Translations under genes and position numbers: made by a program
In this document: piece after piece, positions 53,411 through 62,859 of the stretch
Layout of the letters: every line of letters starts with the position of its first letter
How positions within the stretch are numbered: the stretch's first letter is position 1
NCBI GenBank assembly: GCA_038213375.1
Contig: JBBQTB010000003.1
Coordinates: 119,459-183,458, forward strand
Reading direction: 5' to 3'
Origin: JAAUTT01 sp038213375
GTDB taxonomy: Bacteria; Bacteroidota; Bacteroidia; Bacteroidales; JAAUTT01
Length of the DNA: 64,000 nucleotides
Notes under the pieces: generated by a model
Told to the model about the DNA's origin: nothing
Database searches by the model: none
What the model saw: the letters and a program-made list of their open reading frames with translations, nothing else

Positions 53411-55447
53411 ATGCAGATTTTTTCACCACTGGTTCTATTTTGTTTCATTTTCTTTTTACTCTTCACAACTTGCAATAAGCCATCAAATATCATTATAGAT
53501 AATAAATCAGTAACCATTAACCTTGGGTTTGATGGTACAGGTGTACCTGCGATTCAGTCAATACGTTGGAATGAGAGAAATACTGTTATAAAAAATATAG
53601 AGGGTACAAAGGATACGGAAAACTGGATTAAAGAATTGACCGGAGCAAAGGGCAGCGTGTCATGCAACGGCTGGGATATTTCCGACGATAGTTTATATTA
53701 TAAGGCAAAGGCTGGTTTTTCAATAGCTCCGTTTTATATCGAGCTTCATGTTAATCTGTTAAAAGGGGCACCTCATATTTGTTGTTATTATACTATTAAA
53801 AATGCAGGACGAACGATGCACAATGTAAAACGGTTTCCTATATTTTATGGCAATTGGAAAATAGCAGGAGAGAAATCAGTATTAAAATGGTGGGAAGCGT
53901 TGAATTACACACCAATTTCCGATACAATTACAACAGACACATATGTTACATTGCAATCACGTATTCACAGTTCAGACAATTACAACGGAGTTCGCGGAAA
54001 TGTGCCTTATTGGCAAATTCAAAATTCTATGGGAAATATATATTTTGGACTTGCATGGTGCGGTGGATGGCAATCAAATTTTCAGGGAGGTAGTGGAAAT
54101 AGTATGAAAATTAGCGTTTCACTGCCGGAACATGAAACTCAATTGTCTTTAAAACCGGGTGAATCCATTTCAGGTCCTGAACTTTTTATCAGTCCTATTG
54201 CCGAACCAAATGAAATGATGGCCCGATCGCAATGGTTCTCTATTCGCCATCATCTGGCAAAAAAAATCTATGGTATTCATGAAATGGGGTTTCCTCTCAT
54301 TTACAATCATTGGTATGCGGCTGAGTTTAATCTTTCCGGAGAGTTTATTCATAACCAATTAAAGTGCATACCCGACTATGGTTTTGATGCATTTGTGATT
54401 GATGCCGGCTGGTACAAAGGAGTGGGAGCCTGGACACCAAATTTGAATAAGTTTTTGCCCGGTGAACTTGAAGAGACTATTCGTTTTGTGAAAAGTAAGG
54501 ACATCAAGGCAGGACTTTGGTCGTGTCCTCAACTTATGAAAAGTAATCCCAGCAATATTCCTAAGGAAATTGACATACCCGGTAGATATGTGCCTTTTAT
54601 GAATGCCTATCTGACAGATTATGCAGGGAGTAATTTTACAAACCGTTTAGAATCTCATATCGATACACTTACTCAAACTTTGCACGCCGATTGGTGGAAA
54701 TTTGATCAGGAATTTTTTGCAAATGAATCTCGTTTTGGGAAAATGAAAAACGTGATTGCTCTTCAATCGGCTTTTGAAAGCGTTCGCAAGCTTCATCCTA
54801 ACCTGATAATTGAATCATGCATGGGAGGAGGGAAAATGATTAATGAATTTTCTGATAAAATTGCACAGATTCATTGGATAAAGGATGGAGAGCGAAGTGG
54901 ATATATCCATTGCATTTCAAATATTTCAGAAGCAATGGGAGCAACGGAAATACTTGAGCCACAAAAAGTTCAGCGTTGGAGCAATCGGTCAAATGAAGTG
55001 GACACAGCCGACCCTGAACTAATGAAATTGTATTGCCGCAGTTGTATGTTGGGAACATGGGGGATTTCGGCCGATTTAAACAAAATTAACCCGGTTCAAA
55101 AGGCGACTATCGTTAATGAAGTCCATAATTATAAGAAATTGAACGAAATAAAGAAATTCGAATTGTTCGAACACGAGTATCCTCAAGAATATTCAGGTAA
55201 TGTATATGCCGCTTATTACAATGACGACTTCACAAAGGCAGGGATTCTTTTTTACAGGATGTTTCTTCGAAACGAAAAAGTGCAACGAAAAATACAACTT
55301 GCTGTAAATCCTGAACGCACTTACCGAATTGTTAATGCCGACTCCGAAATAGTTGTCGAAATACCGGGAATCGAATTAACGAATGGGTTCTCTCTTGTGC
55401 TTGACCCTCAGCAACTCTCAACCATTTATTTTGTGGAAGCGATTTAG
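53411..55447 (+). CDS. Alpha-galactosidase-like glycoside hydrolase (GH36/melibiase type), lipoprotein
   Basis: 678 residues from the ATG at 53411. This start gives a lipoprotein-like signal (FTTC, Cys21); an in-frame TTG at 53393 would add six residues. An N-terminal beta domain (about 25-290) precedes a (beta/alpha)8 barrel with FDAFVIDAGWYKG and IKAGLWSCPQ. The nucleophile Asp432 lies in WWKFDQEFF and the acid/base Asp492 in WIKDGERSG, about 60 residues apart as in GH36. It would remove alpha-galactosyl (or related) residues at the cell surface. No SusCD or other CAZyme is next to it, so it is an orphan gene. Confidence 0.88.
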   Translation: MQIFSPLVLFCFIFFLLFTTCNKPSNIIIDNKSVTINLGFDGTGVPAIQSIRWNERNTVIKNIEGTKDTENWIKELTGAKGSVSCNGWDISDDSLYYKAKAGFSIAPFYIELHVNLLKGAPHICCYYTIKNAGRTMHNVKRFPIFYGNWKIAGEKSVLKWWEALNYTPISDTITTDTYVTLQSRIHSSDNYNGVRGNVPYWQIQNSMGNIYFGLAWCGGWQSNFQGGSGNSMKISVSLPEHETQLSLKPGESISGPELFISPIAEPNEMMARSQWFSIRHHLAKKIYGIHEMGFPLIYNHWYAAEFNLSGEFIHNQLKCIPDYGFDAFVIDAGWYKGVGAWTPNLNKFLPGELEETIRFVKSKDIKAGLWSCPQLMKSNPSNIPKEIDIPGRYVPFMNAYLTDYAGSNFTNRLESHIDTLTQTLHADWWKFDQEFFANESRFGKMKNVIALQSAFESVRKLHPNLIIESCMGGGKMINEFSDKIAQIHWIKDGERSGYIHCISNISEAMGATEILEPQKVQRWSNRSNEVDTADPELMKLYCRSCMLGTWGISADLNKINPVQKATIVNEVHNYKKLNEIKKFELFEHEYPQEYSGNVYAAYYNDDFTKAGILFYRMFLRNEKVQRKIQLAVNPERTYRIVNADSEIVVEIPGIELTNGFSLVLDPQQLSTIYFVEAI

Positions 55448-55479
55448 GTAGTGCCAAGAAATTTGTAATTCCCTTAATT

Positions 55480-55965
55480 TTAAAAAGGCAATAACTGTTG
55501 ATTGCTTTCGTGTTCGAGCAGCCATTGTTTACGCCACAGTCCACCCGCGTAGCCCACCAGATCACCCTGACCGCCAATCACCCGATGGCAGGGAATAATT
55601 ATACTAATTGGGTTTTTACTATTTGCATTTCCCACGGCTCTTACCAGATCTCGCGAGCCAAGTTTATCAGCTAACAGACCATAGGAAATTGTTTTTCCAA
55701 AAGGAATGTTTTTTAGTTCATTCCAAACTCGAATCTGGAACTCAGTTCCTGCCAACTGAAAAGGTAAATCAAATAGCTTGCGTTCGCAGGCAAAGTATTG
55801 TGCCAGTTGCTTAATAGTTTCGGCTATGATTTGCGAGCCTGAATCCTGATCGGGTCTTTTGGGTAATTCGTCTGATAAAAATTTTATCGAAATCAAAGCT
55901 TCATTTGTTGCTTCAATTTTTATGGAACCAAGCGAGCAGAAACAATATCCTGTAAATGTGGGCAT
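55480..55965 (-). CDS. ogt: Methylated-DNA-[protein]-cysteine S-methyltransferase
   Basis: 161 residues. The suicide acceptor Cys126 lies in the invariant IIPCHRVIG, with the helix-turn-helix segments FQIRVWNELKNIPFGKTISYG (in part) and GSRDLVRAVGNANSKNP before it and GYAGGLWRKQWLLEHE after. It removes alkyl groups from O6-alkylguanine directly. There is no Ada-type regulatory domain. It is convergent with the alpha-galactosidase and stands alone. Confidence 0.95.
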   Translation of the reverse strand: MPTFTGYCFCSLGSIKIEATNEALISIKFLSDELPKRPDQDSGSQIIAETIKQLAQYFACERKLFDLPFQLAGTEFQIRVWNELKNIPFGKTISYGLLADKLGSRDLVRAVGNANSKNPISIIIPCHRVIGGQGDLVGYAGGLWRKQWLLEHESNQQLLPF

Positions 55966-56063
55966 AATGAATGGGTTAAGTTAGCTGCAATCTTCAGTGG
56001 TATTTCGAATGCTCTTAATTCAAGTTTCAAAAATTTAGAAAAACAACCTGTATTGATATAGCT

Positions 56064-56672
56064 TTACTCAATTTCTTGGTAACCAGTTATAATACTTTTA
56101 AAATTGGATGATGGATTTGCTCCAATGGTGCAGAAATAAACGTGGATAATCATAAAGATCGAACCTAGAAAACCTGTAATAACATGCACTAAATCAATAA
56201 GAACGATTCCGGGAATTCCAAATACTCTATAATATATCACTTGTGGAAACAACATGGTATAGCCACTGATAAGGACTAGTGGAACAATTATATACATCAT
56301 TCCCACATAGGTGAATTTTTGCAATGGGTTGAATTTTCTTTTGGTTGTTAATGGAAATGGTGCTTTTTCCTGTTTGAAGATACCTACCGTATAAAATCTG
56401 AATTGTACCATCACCCTTTTAAAAAAGCCATCGAACTTAATGGTGTAATACTTTAAATTTCCGGTGATAAAATTTGCAATAAAAAAAATCAAATAACTCA
56501 GCGATAATATAATTCCGCTTATATTATGGATACTTACAGCATAATCAAACCGAATGTTAAATAAACTATATTGCATTGATAAACCTGTAATAATGAGCAA
56601 TAAAAACATTAGTGCATTGGTCATATGCCATAATCTGAGCCATATAGGATAAAAATAAATCTTTTGTGTCAT
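56064..56672 (-). CDS. Membrane cytochrome b subunit
   Basis: 202 residues with four to five TM helices and paired His residues suitable for two b hemes: His16 in LRLWHMTNALMF, His49, His163 in LVHVITGF and His177 in IIHVYF. This is the pattern of the cytochrome b561/Ni-Fe-hydrogenase and thiosulfate-reductase-type membrane subunits. The N-terminal YPIWLRLWHMTNA is typical. Its start overlaps the stop of the multiheme cytochrome gene by four bases, so the pair is translationally coupled and probably forms a quinol-linked electron conduit. Confidence 0.88.
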   Translation of the reverse strand: MTQKIYFYPIWLRLWHMTNALMFLLLIITGLSMQYSLFNIRFDYAVSIHNISGIILSLSYLIFFIANFITGNLKYYTIKFDGFFKRVMVQFRFYTVGIFKQEKAPFPLTTKRKFNPLQKFTYVGMMYIIVPLVLISGYTMLFPQVIYYRVFGIPGIVLIDLVHVITGFLGSIFMIIHVYFCTIGANPSSNFKSIITGYQEIE

Positions 56673-57640
56673 AGCTTACTTTTTAGTTTTATTCGTAAAA
56701 AAGTGTGAATTACAATACCAGTCAAAACAATAAGGAGAATAATAATACTTGCGACGTTTAAATAATAATTTCTGTTTGCACCAATTACATACGATTTATT
56801 CAGAATAGCGGCATTAAAATACCCATTTCTGCTGATCTGTTGCGTGAATTGATATTTATACAGGGTCTGTTGCAATAATGAATTGGTTGAATGGCACTCC
56901 ACACATCTTTTTACAGCTTTCGATTTTGGTTGAATGTTGTGCGAAACTAAAATGCTGTCATTTACCCTTGCATGACATTCAATACAGCGTACATTCTGAA
57001 AATGTATTTGTTGATTAGGTAACCACTCATGTTTTTCTATAATATTCGGGTTATTTTTGGCCAGTATCAGGTTGTACTTTTTTGTGTTGGCATGACAACT
57101 CAGGCACATGGAGTTGTCATATTCAATAGTGGTTGCCTTTACCTTATATGAGTGTGCTTCATGACATGCCCAGCAGGTAAAGTTTTCGCCGTGTTTAGTT
57201 GAATGAATGCTTTTTTGAAAATCAATCTCGATTAAATCAAATTTGTAGGCTGTGGCAACAGAATCATCATTATGGCATTCTACACAACTTCCTATTTCCT
57301 CCAATAACGCTTTTTCTGAATGCGGGAATTTCTTAAACTCATCAGAGTGGCAGCTTGTGCATTGGAATTTGCGATGGTTTGATTTTTTAAAAACAATAGT
57401 ATCAATAACGCAATTTATACTCATCATTTTTCGGTGAACTCTACCTGTTTCCTTGTTTTTTAAACCATAATACATATTGCCATGACATTGAAGGCAATAT
57501 GCATTTCCTGTTAATGAGTTCGACTTACTTGCTTGTGTGTTGATTTTCGAAACCCCGGGGGGAGTAAAGGAAAAAATGAATGCCATTATTAAGGGGAGGA
57601 ATACAACAATGGGGATACCCAATAGCCGTTTTGTTTGCAT
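56669..57640 (-). CDS. Seven-heme membrane-anchored cytochrome c
   Basis: 323 residues. Seven CxxCH heme-binding motifs lie at about residues 49-53, 94-98, 119-123, 156-160, 179-183, 219-223 and 246-250. TM helices at about 8-26 and 294-314 would place the hemes in the periplasm between two anchors. It is the first gene of a two-gene unit with the cytochrome b subunit. Such pairs pass electrons from quinol to periplasmic acceptors or reductases; no catalytic reductase is encoded nearby. The specific electron acceptor is unknown. Confidence 0.92.
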   Translation of the reverse strand: MQTKRLLGIPIVVFLPLIMAFIFSFTPPGVSKINTQASKSNSLTGNAYCLQCHGNMYYGLKNKETGRVHRKMMSINCVIDTIVFKKSNHRKFQCTSCHSDEFKKFPHSEKALLEEIGSCVECHNDDSVATAYKFDLIEIDFQKSIHSTKHGENFTCWACHEAHSYKVKATTIEYDNSMCLSCHANTKKYNLILAKNNPNIIEKHEWLPNQQIHFQNVRCIECHARVNDSILVSHNIQPKSKAVKRCVECHSTNSLLQQTLYKYQFTQQISRNGYFNAAILNKSYVIGANRNYYLNVASIIILLIVLTGIVIHTFLRIKLKSKL

Positions 57641-57684
57641 AATCTGGTGGTTAGATATTGTCAGTTTTTAAATTTACACAAAAA

Positions 57685-57715
57685 AAATAGTTGAATAATT
57701 TTTATTCAACTATTT
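57685..57715 (-). terminator. Second hairpin of tandem terminator
   Basis: AAATAGTTGAATAA (57685-57698) pairs perfectly with TTATTCAACTATTT (57702-57715) with a three-base loop. On the minus strand it is followed by a T-run (A-run 57681-57687). Confidence 0.7.
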
Positions 57716-57727
57716 ATTTAAAAATAA

Positions 57728-57761
57728 AAACCCGGGTTTAGATTACCTAAACTCCGGGTTT
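57728..57761 (-). terminator. Intrinsic terminator of the DEAD-box helicase gene
   Basis: AAACCCGGGTTTAG (57728-57741) pairs with CTAAACTCCGGGTTT (57747-57761) with one small bulge, and the minus strand continues into T-rich sequence. With the hairpin at 57685-57715 it separates the helicase from the cytochrome operon. Confidence 0.85.
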
Positions 57762-57781
57762 GCACTTATTAAAATAAAGGA

Positions 57782-59488
57782 TTATTCGTGTCGTCTTCCT
57801 GTACTTTTTTTGTATCCGCCTTTGTCGGGAGCATCGTGTGTTCTGCGTCTGTCATTACTGCGCTCTTCCCATTCACGTGCGGCAACTTCAACAATGATTT
57901 TTCGACCGTCGATGTTTACTTTGCGGAAAGCCTGAATAATTTCATCGGCAAACTGACTGTCGGCTTCGAATAGCGAAAATTTATTTTGGATGTTTGCTCT
58001 TCCAAAACCTATGCTTCTGTTTTGAGTATGTTCATTTACCATTCCCATCAGCGATCGCGCATTTAATCCGTCCATATTGCCAAGGTTGATGCGGAATAAC
58101 TGATAATTCTCATTCCCTCTGCGCGGGCGTTCGCCTCTTTCGGAACGTTCGGAGCGCTGATCTTTCACATTCAGATCGGGTGCATTTTTGTAATAATCGA
58201 GGAAACGATTAAACTCCGCAGAAACAAACCGTTTAATGAGCTCTTCGCGACTCAGCCATTCCAACTTCTTATATACCACACTTAGGAATTCTTCGATATC
58301 TGAATCGTTTACTTCCACTTTTTCCATTTTATCCACCAAACTAAAAAGCTGTTTTTCACAGATTTCTTTACCTCCGGGAACCGGTTTGTATTCGAACTTT
58401 TGTTTGATCATTCGTTCGATCATCGGAATCTTGTTTCGTTCTTTCGAATGGATAATCGATACGGAAACCCCACTTTTACCTGCACGGCCTGTTCTGCCGC
58501 TTCGGTGAGTGTATACTTCCATTTCGTCCGGAAGGTTATAATTGATGATATGTGTGAGATCGTCAATATCAATACCACGAGCAGCCACATCAGTAGCAAC
58601 CAGCATCTGAATGTTTTTTAGCCGGAATCGTTGCATTACATAATCGCGCTGTGCTTGAGATAAATCACCATGCAATGCATCGGCACTATAGCCGTCTTTC
58701 ATCAGTTTTTCTGCTACTTCTTTTGTTTCGTGACGTGTACGGCAGAAAATAATTCCATAAATTTCAGGGTAAAAATCCACTACACGTTTTAATGCAAAGT
58801 AGCGATCAGCTGCATGAACTACGTAATATTGGTGTTTTACATTTTCGCTGCCTGCATTTTTTGTTCCAACTGTTATTTCTACCGTATCTTTCATGTAATT
58901 TGATGCAATAGAAGATACCTCTTTAGGCATTGTAGCCGAAAAAAGCAGAGTACGACGTGTGGTTGGAACTTCATCGAGTATGGAGTTGAGTTCTTCTTTG
59001 AAACCCATGTTAAGCATTTCATCCGCTTCATCGAGCACTACTGAGTGAATGGTAGATAGTTTTACTTTCCCGCGACGGATCATGTCATTCATACGTCCTG
59101 GAGTTGCCACAATAATATGTGCACCCTGTCTGATTTCCTTAATCTGGGTTTCGATACTTGCACCACCATAAACAGCCACCACTCTCAGAGCTGGTATGTA
59201 TTTGGCATAATTGGATATGTCATCTGCAATTTGCAGACAAAGTTCGCGGGTTGGGCACAATATTAAAACTTGTGTGTTTTTACTTTTTTCGTCCACCAGC
59301 GTGATTAATGGTAGTCCGAAAGCTGCGGTTTTTCCTGTTCCGGTCTGAGCCAAAGCGATAATATCCTTATTCGATTGCAATATAACGGGGATAACCTGTT
59401 CCTGAACAGGCATCGGTTTTTCGTATCCAAGCTCGGTTACAGCTTTCACAAGCTCCGGTCTGATACCAATTTCATCAAATGTCATCAT
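57782..59488 (-). CDS. DEAD-box RNA helicase
   Basis: 568 residues. The Q-motif and Walker A (AQTGTGKTAA, 47-56), DEAD box (VLDEADEM), SAT motif (LFSATMP) and the C-terminal HRSGRTGRAGKSG motif VI are all present. The C-terminus carries a DbpA-type RNA-binding domain (about 463-545, NYQLFRINLGN) and a basic tail (NDRRRTHDAPDKGGYKKS). It resembles DeaD/CsdA and CshA-type helicases involved in ribosome assembly, RNA decay and cold adaptation. It has a strong -7 box upstream (59590-59597) and double terminators downstream, so it is monocistronic. Confidence 0.95.
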   Translation of the reverse strand: MMTFDEIGIRPELVKAVTELGYEKPMPVQEQVIPVILQSNKDIIALAQTGTGKTAAFGLPLITLVDEKSKNTQVLILCPTRELCLQIADDISNYAKYIPALRVVAVYGGASIETQIKEIRQGAHIIVATPGRMNDMIRRGKVKLSTIHSVVLDEADEMLNMGFKEELNSILDEVPTTRRTLLFSATMPKEVSSIASNYMKDTVEITVGTKNAGSENVKHQYYVVHAADRYFALKRVVDFYPEIYGIIFCRTRHETKEVAEKLMKDGYSADALHGDLSQAQRDYVMQRFRLKNIQMLVATDVAARGIDIDDLTHIINYNLPDEMEVYTHRSGRTGRAGKSGVSVSIIHSKERNKIPMIERMIKQKFEYKPVPGGKEICEKQLFSLVDKMEKVEVNDSDIEEFLSVVYKKLEWLSREELIKRFVSAEFNRFLDYYKNAPDLNVKDQRSERSERGERPRRGNENYQLFRINLGNMDGLNARSLMGMVNEHTQNRSIGFGRANIQNKFSLFEADSQFADEIIQAFRKVNIDGRKIIVEVAAREWEERSNDRRRTHDAPDKGGYKKSTGRRHE

Positions 59489-59589
59489 TATTTTTATTTA
59501 TCCTTTACACGTGCTTTCGACCCTGTATTCTGATAGCCAATACTTTTTAACCAACCACGAACTCAAAATCATCACACAAAATTAGCCCG

Positions 59590-59597
59590 CAAAGGTA
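59590..59597 (-). promoter_or_regulatory. Promoter -7 box of the DEAD-box helicase gene
   Basis: CAAAGGTA on the plus strand reads TACCTTTG on the minus strand, the strong form of the Bacteroidota -7 consensus. It lies 102 bases upstream of the start codon, implying a long 5' leader, which is common for cold-regulated helicase genes. Confidence 0.45.
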
Positions 59598-59717
59598 TAC
59601 AAATGTTTTTAATAATCATAAATAGAAATAGGTAGAAATAAAAAGATATAATTTGTAATAGATAGGAATAAAATTGAAATAGTAGAAATAAATCTAATAA
59701 TATAGATACATTGATAT

Positions 59718-60587
59718 TTAAGCCATCATGCTTGCTTCAGGAATCCGTTTTATAAGATCGGCAAGCTGGTCGTGATTTTCAACGCCTATGGTAAAACAAT
59801 CCAGATACTCCTGTGAAAGGGCATATTTCAGACATTCGTCTTTCCTGTTTACGAGTTGGCCTGCCCCGAGAATTTTCATTCCCATGACTCCTTTTCCTGA
59901 TTTTTTCATGTTTTTTAAGACGGTAGTAACCGACATTACATCCGAATCCATTATTACACCTGCCGGGTTTATTCGAGCCAGATCAACCTGAACCCATTCG
60001 CTGGCTTCGGCTGTTTTAAGTGCATCAAATGTGTGGCATGAAACACCGTGAGCTTTTATTATTCCATCCTGTCGCGCTTTCATAAGGTACTCCATGGCGC
60101 CTTTCTTTTTTTCCGGCCACTCCTTATCCTCCATACAATGCAATAAAATAACATCGATTTGCTCTGTTCCTAGTTCTTTGCGAAATCGATCCAGATCAGC
60201 CTGCATTTCTTTTTCAGTCGAAGCATGTGTTTTTGTGAGAATCACCACTTTTTCGCGCGATACCCGCGTTAGTCCTTCCTTGATATGTGGATGACTGCCA
60301 TATTGATCAGCTGTATCCCAAAAGAACACACCATGTTCATAAGCGGCCTGAAGTAAATCGCCCATACCTTTTATTCCTAATTTCCGGGTCTGGTTTGAAG
60401 CATTGTTATAGCCATTTGTCCCTGTACCAATAGCCATCCGGGAAACCGTTATTCCAGTGTTACCTAGCATAACTCTGTCTGTGGCATATTTTTTTACCGG
60501 GGTTGTTCTGCCATCCAGAGCCAATGGTTTCAATGTTAACACTGCTGCTGTAAGGAGAGATGATTTGATAAAATCACGACGTTCCAT
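59718..60587 (-). CDS. Aldo/keto reductase with Tat signal
   Basis: 289 residues from the ATG at 60585-60587, chosen because it begins with the Tat motif RRDFIKSS (MERRDFIKSSLLTAAVLT); an in-frame start further upstream would add 36 residues with no family role. The aldo/keto reductase barrel has WDTADQYG (Asp91, Tyr96), LTKTH (Lys119) and ILLHCMED. Most of the family use NADPH. Tat export implies a folded, cofactor-loaded enzyme in the periplasm. Neighbouring genes give no hint of substrate. Confidence 0.88.
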   Translation of the reverse strand: MERRDFIKSSLLTAAVLTLKPLALDGRTTPVKKYATDRVMLGNTGITVSRMAIGTGTNGYNNASNQTRKLGIKGMGDLLQAAYEHGVFFWDTADQYGSHPHIKEGLTRVSREKVVILTKTHASTEKEMQADLDRFRKELGTEQIDVILLHCMEDKEWPEKKKGAMEYLMKARQDGIIKAHGVSCHTFDALKTAEASEWVQVDLARINPAGVIMDSDVMSVTTVLKNMKKSGKGVMGMKILGAGQLVNRKDECLKYALSQEYLDCFTIGVENHDQLADLIKRIPEASMMA

Positions 60588-60849
60588 ATTCAGAAATATT
60601 AGAGGTTTAGGCTTACATGTTAAAGACAATTTTAGATTGAAAAAGTTCAATGAAACCAAAATGGGTTTTATACACAATAAAAGTCCAAACTCCACTTTTC
60701 CTTTTGATAAGAAATTTGTTGTAGTTAGGAATTCGTGGTAAAACAGGCTGATTCTTATAAAGTGTAAAAATTGAATTAACTAATCACTTACTTTTGAGAT
60801 AATCCTAAAGGCCCCTGTTCGGGCAATAAGGAGGTCGCCAACTACTATT

Positions 60850-61896
60850 CTAATCCTCCTGTTTAAAAAAGAGTTGGTAATAATGCATTCCGGTTTTTTC
60901 GTCGAAGCCCTTTACAATATACTCGCTGTTACCATGCACATAGATATGAAAATTTTTATCGAGTTTGATAACACTTTTAAACACTTTGCTTTGCTTTTTT
61001 ACTGCAGCTTCTGAAATTACAAATTCGTCGTTTATTTCAACATCATTCTCAGCCTGATATTGATTTTTATATACTTTAAATGATTCCAACACCTCCGGTT
61101 GTTTAATTACCTGGGTAGCAAATTCATTGAACTCAAACTCGTCATTTTTCTTAAAATAGGTTGCCGATTTATTTAAAAAATCTGCCTGATCGGCTTTCGA
61201 TACGTCAAACTCTTTAGGAACCTGCTCAAGAACAAAGGTTTTGCACATGTCGAGATAACTCTTGGTTTGATGGTATTCGTCCTTACGAGGTTTGATGCTC
61301 AGGAAATTATCTCTCCAGTATTGAGCTTCGGCGTTTTTATTGATGGTGTCGACAATCGATAACAGATATCCTTTTTCGCGTTCGAAATTAAAAATCATGC
61401 ATCCCTTATCAAGCTTATTCACATTGATGCCGGCATCGTAAGTGATCTCAAAACCATCTCCATTGCCGGATACTTTCAGAAATGTTTCTTTCGATTCGCT
61501 TTTGAACAATCCTAGCGCATCAACCACTTCGCCCTCAATAACACAATTGTTGAAATACACCACATAGAACTCGCCAATTTTTATTTTTGGATGCCCGGAC
61601 TGCTCATACAGATGGGTTGCCAGATTTACCGATTGATCGAGAAAACTTCCCGGATCGTCGAAAATGGTGGTGGCCATCGCATAAACGTTGTTCAGGTTAA
61701 TATCAGATTCGTGTGTAAGATGATAATACTCGCCCGCCTTGAAAGGTGTAAGAAGATAATTCATCAGTAATTCGCGGGTCCGTTCATCATCGAGAACGAG
61801 AGGGTATTTAGAAAACATAACACCTTCCTCTTCAGTTTTGGATCCGATATGGTGAACGACAAGTTTGTCGATAGTAATTTCGTTGATGTTTAGCAT
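60850..61896 (-). CDS. Nucleoid-associated protein (37-kDa NdpA family)
   Basis: 348 residues matching the NdpA/YejK nucleoid-associated family. The N-terminus reads IDKLVVHHIGSKTEEEGVMFSKYPL, the middle has GEFYVVYFNNCVIEGEVVDALGLFKSE, and the C-terminus FKSVIKLDKNFHIYVHGNSEYIVKGFDE. In E. coli this protein associates with the nucleoid; its exact role is unclear. It has a clear TTG-N20-TACCTTTG promoter and no operon partner. Confidence 0.9.
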   Translation of the reverse strand: MLNINEITIDKLVVHHIGSKTEEEGVMFSKYPLVLDDERTRELLMNYLLTPFKAGEYYHLTHESDINLNNVYAMATTIFDDPGSFLDQSVNLATHLYEQSGHPKIKIGEFYVVYFNNCVIEGEVVDALGLFKSESKETFLKVSGNGDGFEITYDAGINVNKLDKGCMIFNFEREKGYLLSIVDTINKNAEAQYWRDNFLSIKPRKDEYHQTKSYLDMCKTFVLEQVPKEFDVSKADQADFLNKSATYFKKNDEFEFNEFATQVIKQPEVLESFKVYKNQYQAENDVEINDEFVISEAAVKKQSKVFKSVIKLDKNFHIYVHGNSEYIVKGFDEKTGMHYYQLFFKQED

Positions 61897-62200
61897 GATT
61901 GATGGTTGAATTTACAGGGGCAAAGGTAAGCACAAAACTATGCATTCGCAATGGCGAGGTAAAAATGAGGAAATAGCAAAAGGATTGTGGGTTATTAATG
62001 ATATCACTTTCGAAGTTTATAAGTAGTAGAAAAAAACTGTTTACTATCTAGCGTATAGTAATGTATTGTATTAATGATTGCAATTGATTAGGTTTACAGA
62101 AATAAACCAATAAATTGAAACTGTAGCTAGGGGGAATTTATAAGCAGTAAGATTATATTGATATTGGCTGTCATTGTAAAAAGACCATAAATATCACAAT
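61897..62200. other. Intergenic region between ndpA-like gene and ART-like gene (304 bp)
   Basis: This divergent spacer holds the ndpA-like promoter at one end. A small inverted repeat TACTAT-CTAGCGT-ATAGTA lies at 62042-62060. I see no ORF or RNA. From about 61970 on, the sequence looks unlike the neighbouring core genes and leads into accessory DNA. Confidence 0.55.
61921..61951 (-). promoter_or_regulatory. Bacteroidota-type promoter of the ndpA-like gene
   Basis: CAAAGGTA (61921-61928) reads TACCTTTG on the minus strand, and CAA (61949-61951) reads TTG at -33 with a 20-base spacer. This is the best promoter match in the window; the start codon is 25 bases downstream. Confidence 0.6.
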
Positions 62201-62839
62201 ATGAATAATTCAGAAATAGAAGAAATTTACAATCAAACATTTTCGGGGTTGACTCTTTTTTACAGAGATACTACACTTCCTGAAAATTTTATTGCTAAAT
62301 ATCAAGTTGGACAAATCTTAACAGAAAGAGGATTTACTGATATGTCTTATAAAGGTGGTGGACTTGTTACAAACTTACGTTACCTGATAGCTTCTGCAAA
62401 TGCCAAAGATTTATCTGCATTTAATCCTGATTCTAAAATATTTGGACACGTACTTTTGTCTGCAAATACATTCTTTAAGATTTTGGATGTTTACAAAATT
62501 GGCAATAAGACACAAGTTTTTCTTTTAGAAATACCAGCTACGGTGGTTGATTTCTTTACAAGTGTGACATCAAACATTGAAAATGATATAACTAAAAAAG
62601 CAAGAGAAAGCTTTGATACAAAAAATAATTCTGAGCCAATACCAGAACTTCAAACTCAAGAATGGAAAGATAGAACTGAATTTCCAATTGGCATGAACGT
62701 AAAAGGAGAGTTTTTTTACCAATCAGATAATCAAAAACCAAATACTGCAACTGAAAATAAAATAGAGAATAAAAATAATTACCTCGGAAACAACCAAACT
62801 CAACTGGACAAACCTTGGTGGAAATTTTGGTGGCGATGA
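62201..62839 (+). CDS. ADP-ribosyltransferase-like protein with Trp-rich tail
   Basis: 212 residues. The order of elements resembles ART toxins and exoenzymes: LTLFYRDTTLP (Arg22 region), VGQILTERGFTDMS (37-49, like the GxxltekGFtStS loop) and a C-terminal strand VLLSANTFFKILDV...VFLLEI (82-112). In active enzymes the segment before VLL carries an E-x-E motif; here it is KIFGHVLL, so the catalytic Glu seems absent. A low-complexity Asn/Lys/Gln region (about 165-205) precedes the unusual tail KPWWKFWWR. Without the glutamate it may be a non-enzymatic ART fold, an antagonist, or a divergent family. It stands in an accessory region next to a toxin-antitoxin pair. Fold assignment is tentative. 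Confidence 0.5.
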   Translation: MNNSEIEEIYNQTFSGLTLFYRDTTLPENFIAKYQVGQILTERGFTDMSYKGGGLVTNLRYLIASANAKDLSAFNPDSKIFGHVLLSANTFFKILDVYKIGNKTQVFLLEIPATVVDFFTSVTSNIENDITKKARESFDTKNNSEPIPELQTQEWKDRTEFPIGMNVKGEFFYQSDNQKPNTATENKIENKNNYLGNNQTQLDKPWWKFWWR

Positions 62840-62859
62840 TGGAAAATAAACAACGAACA

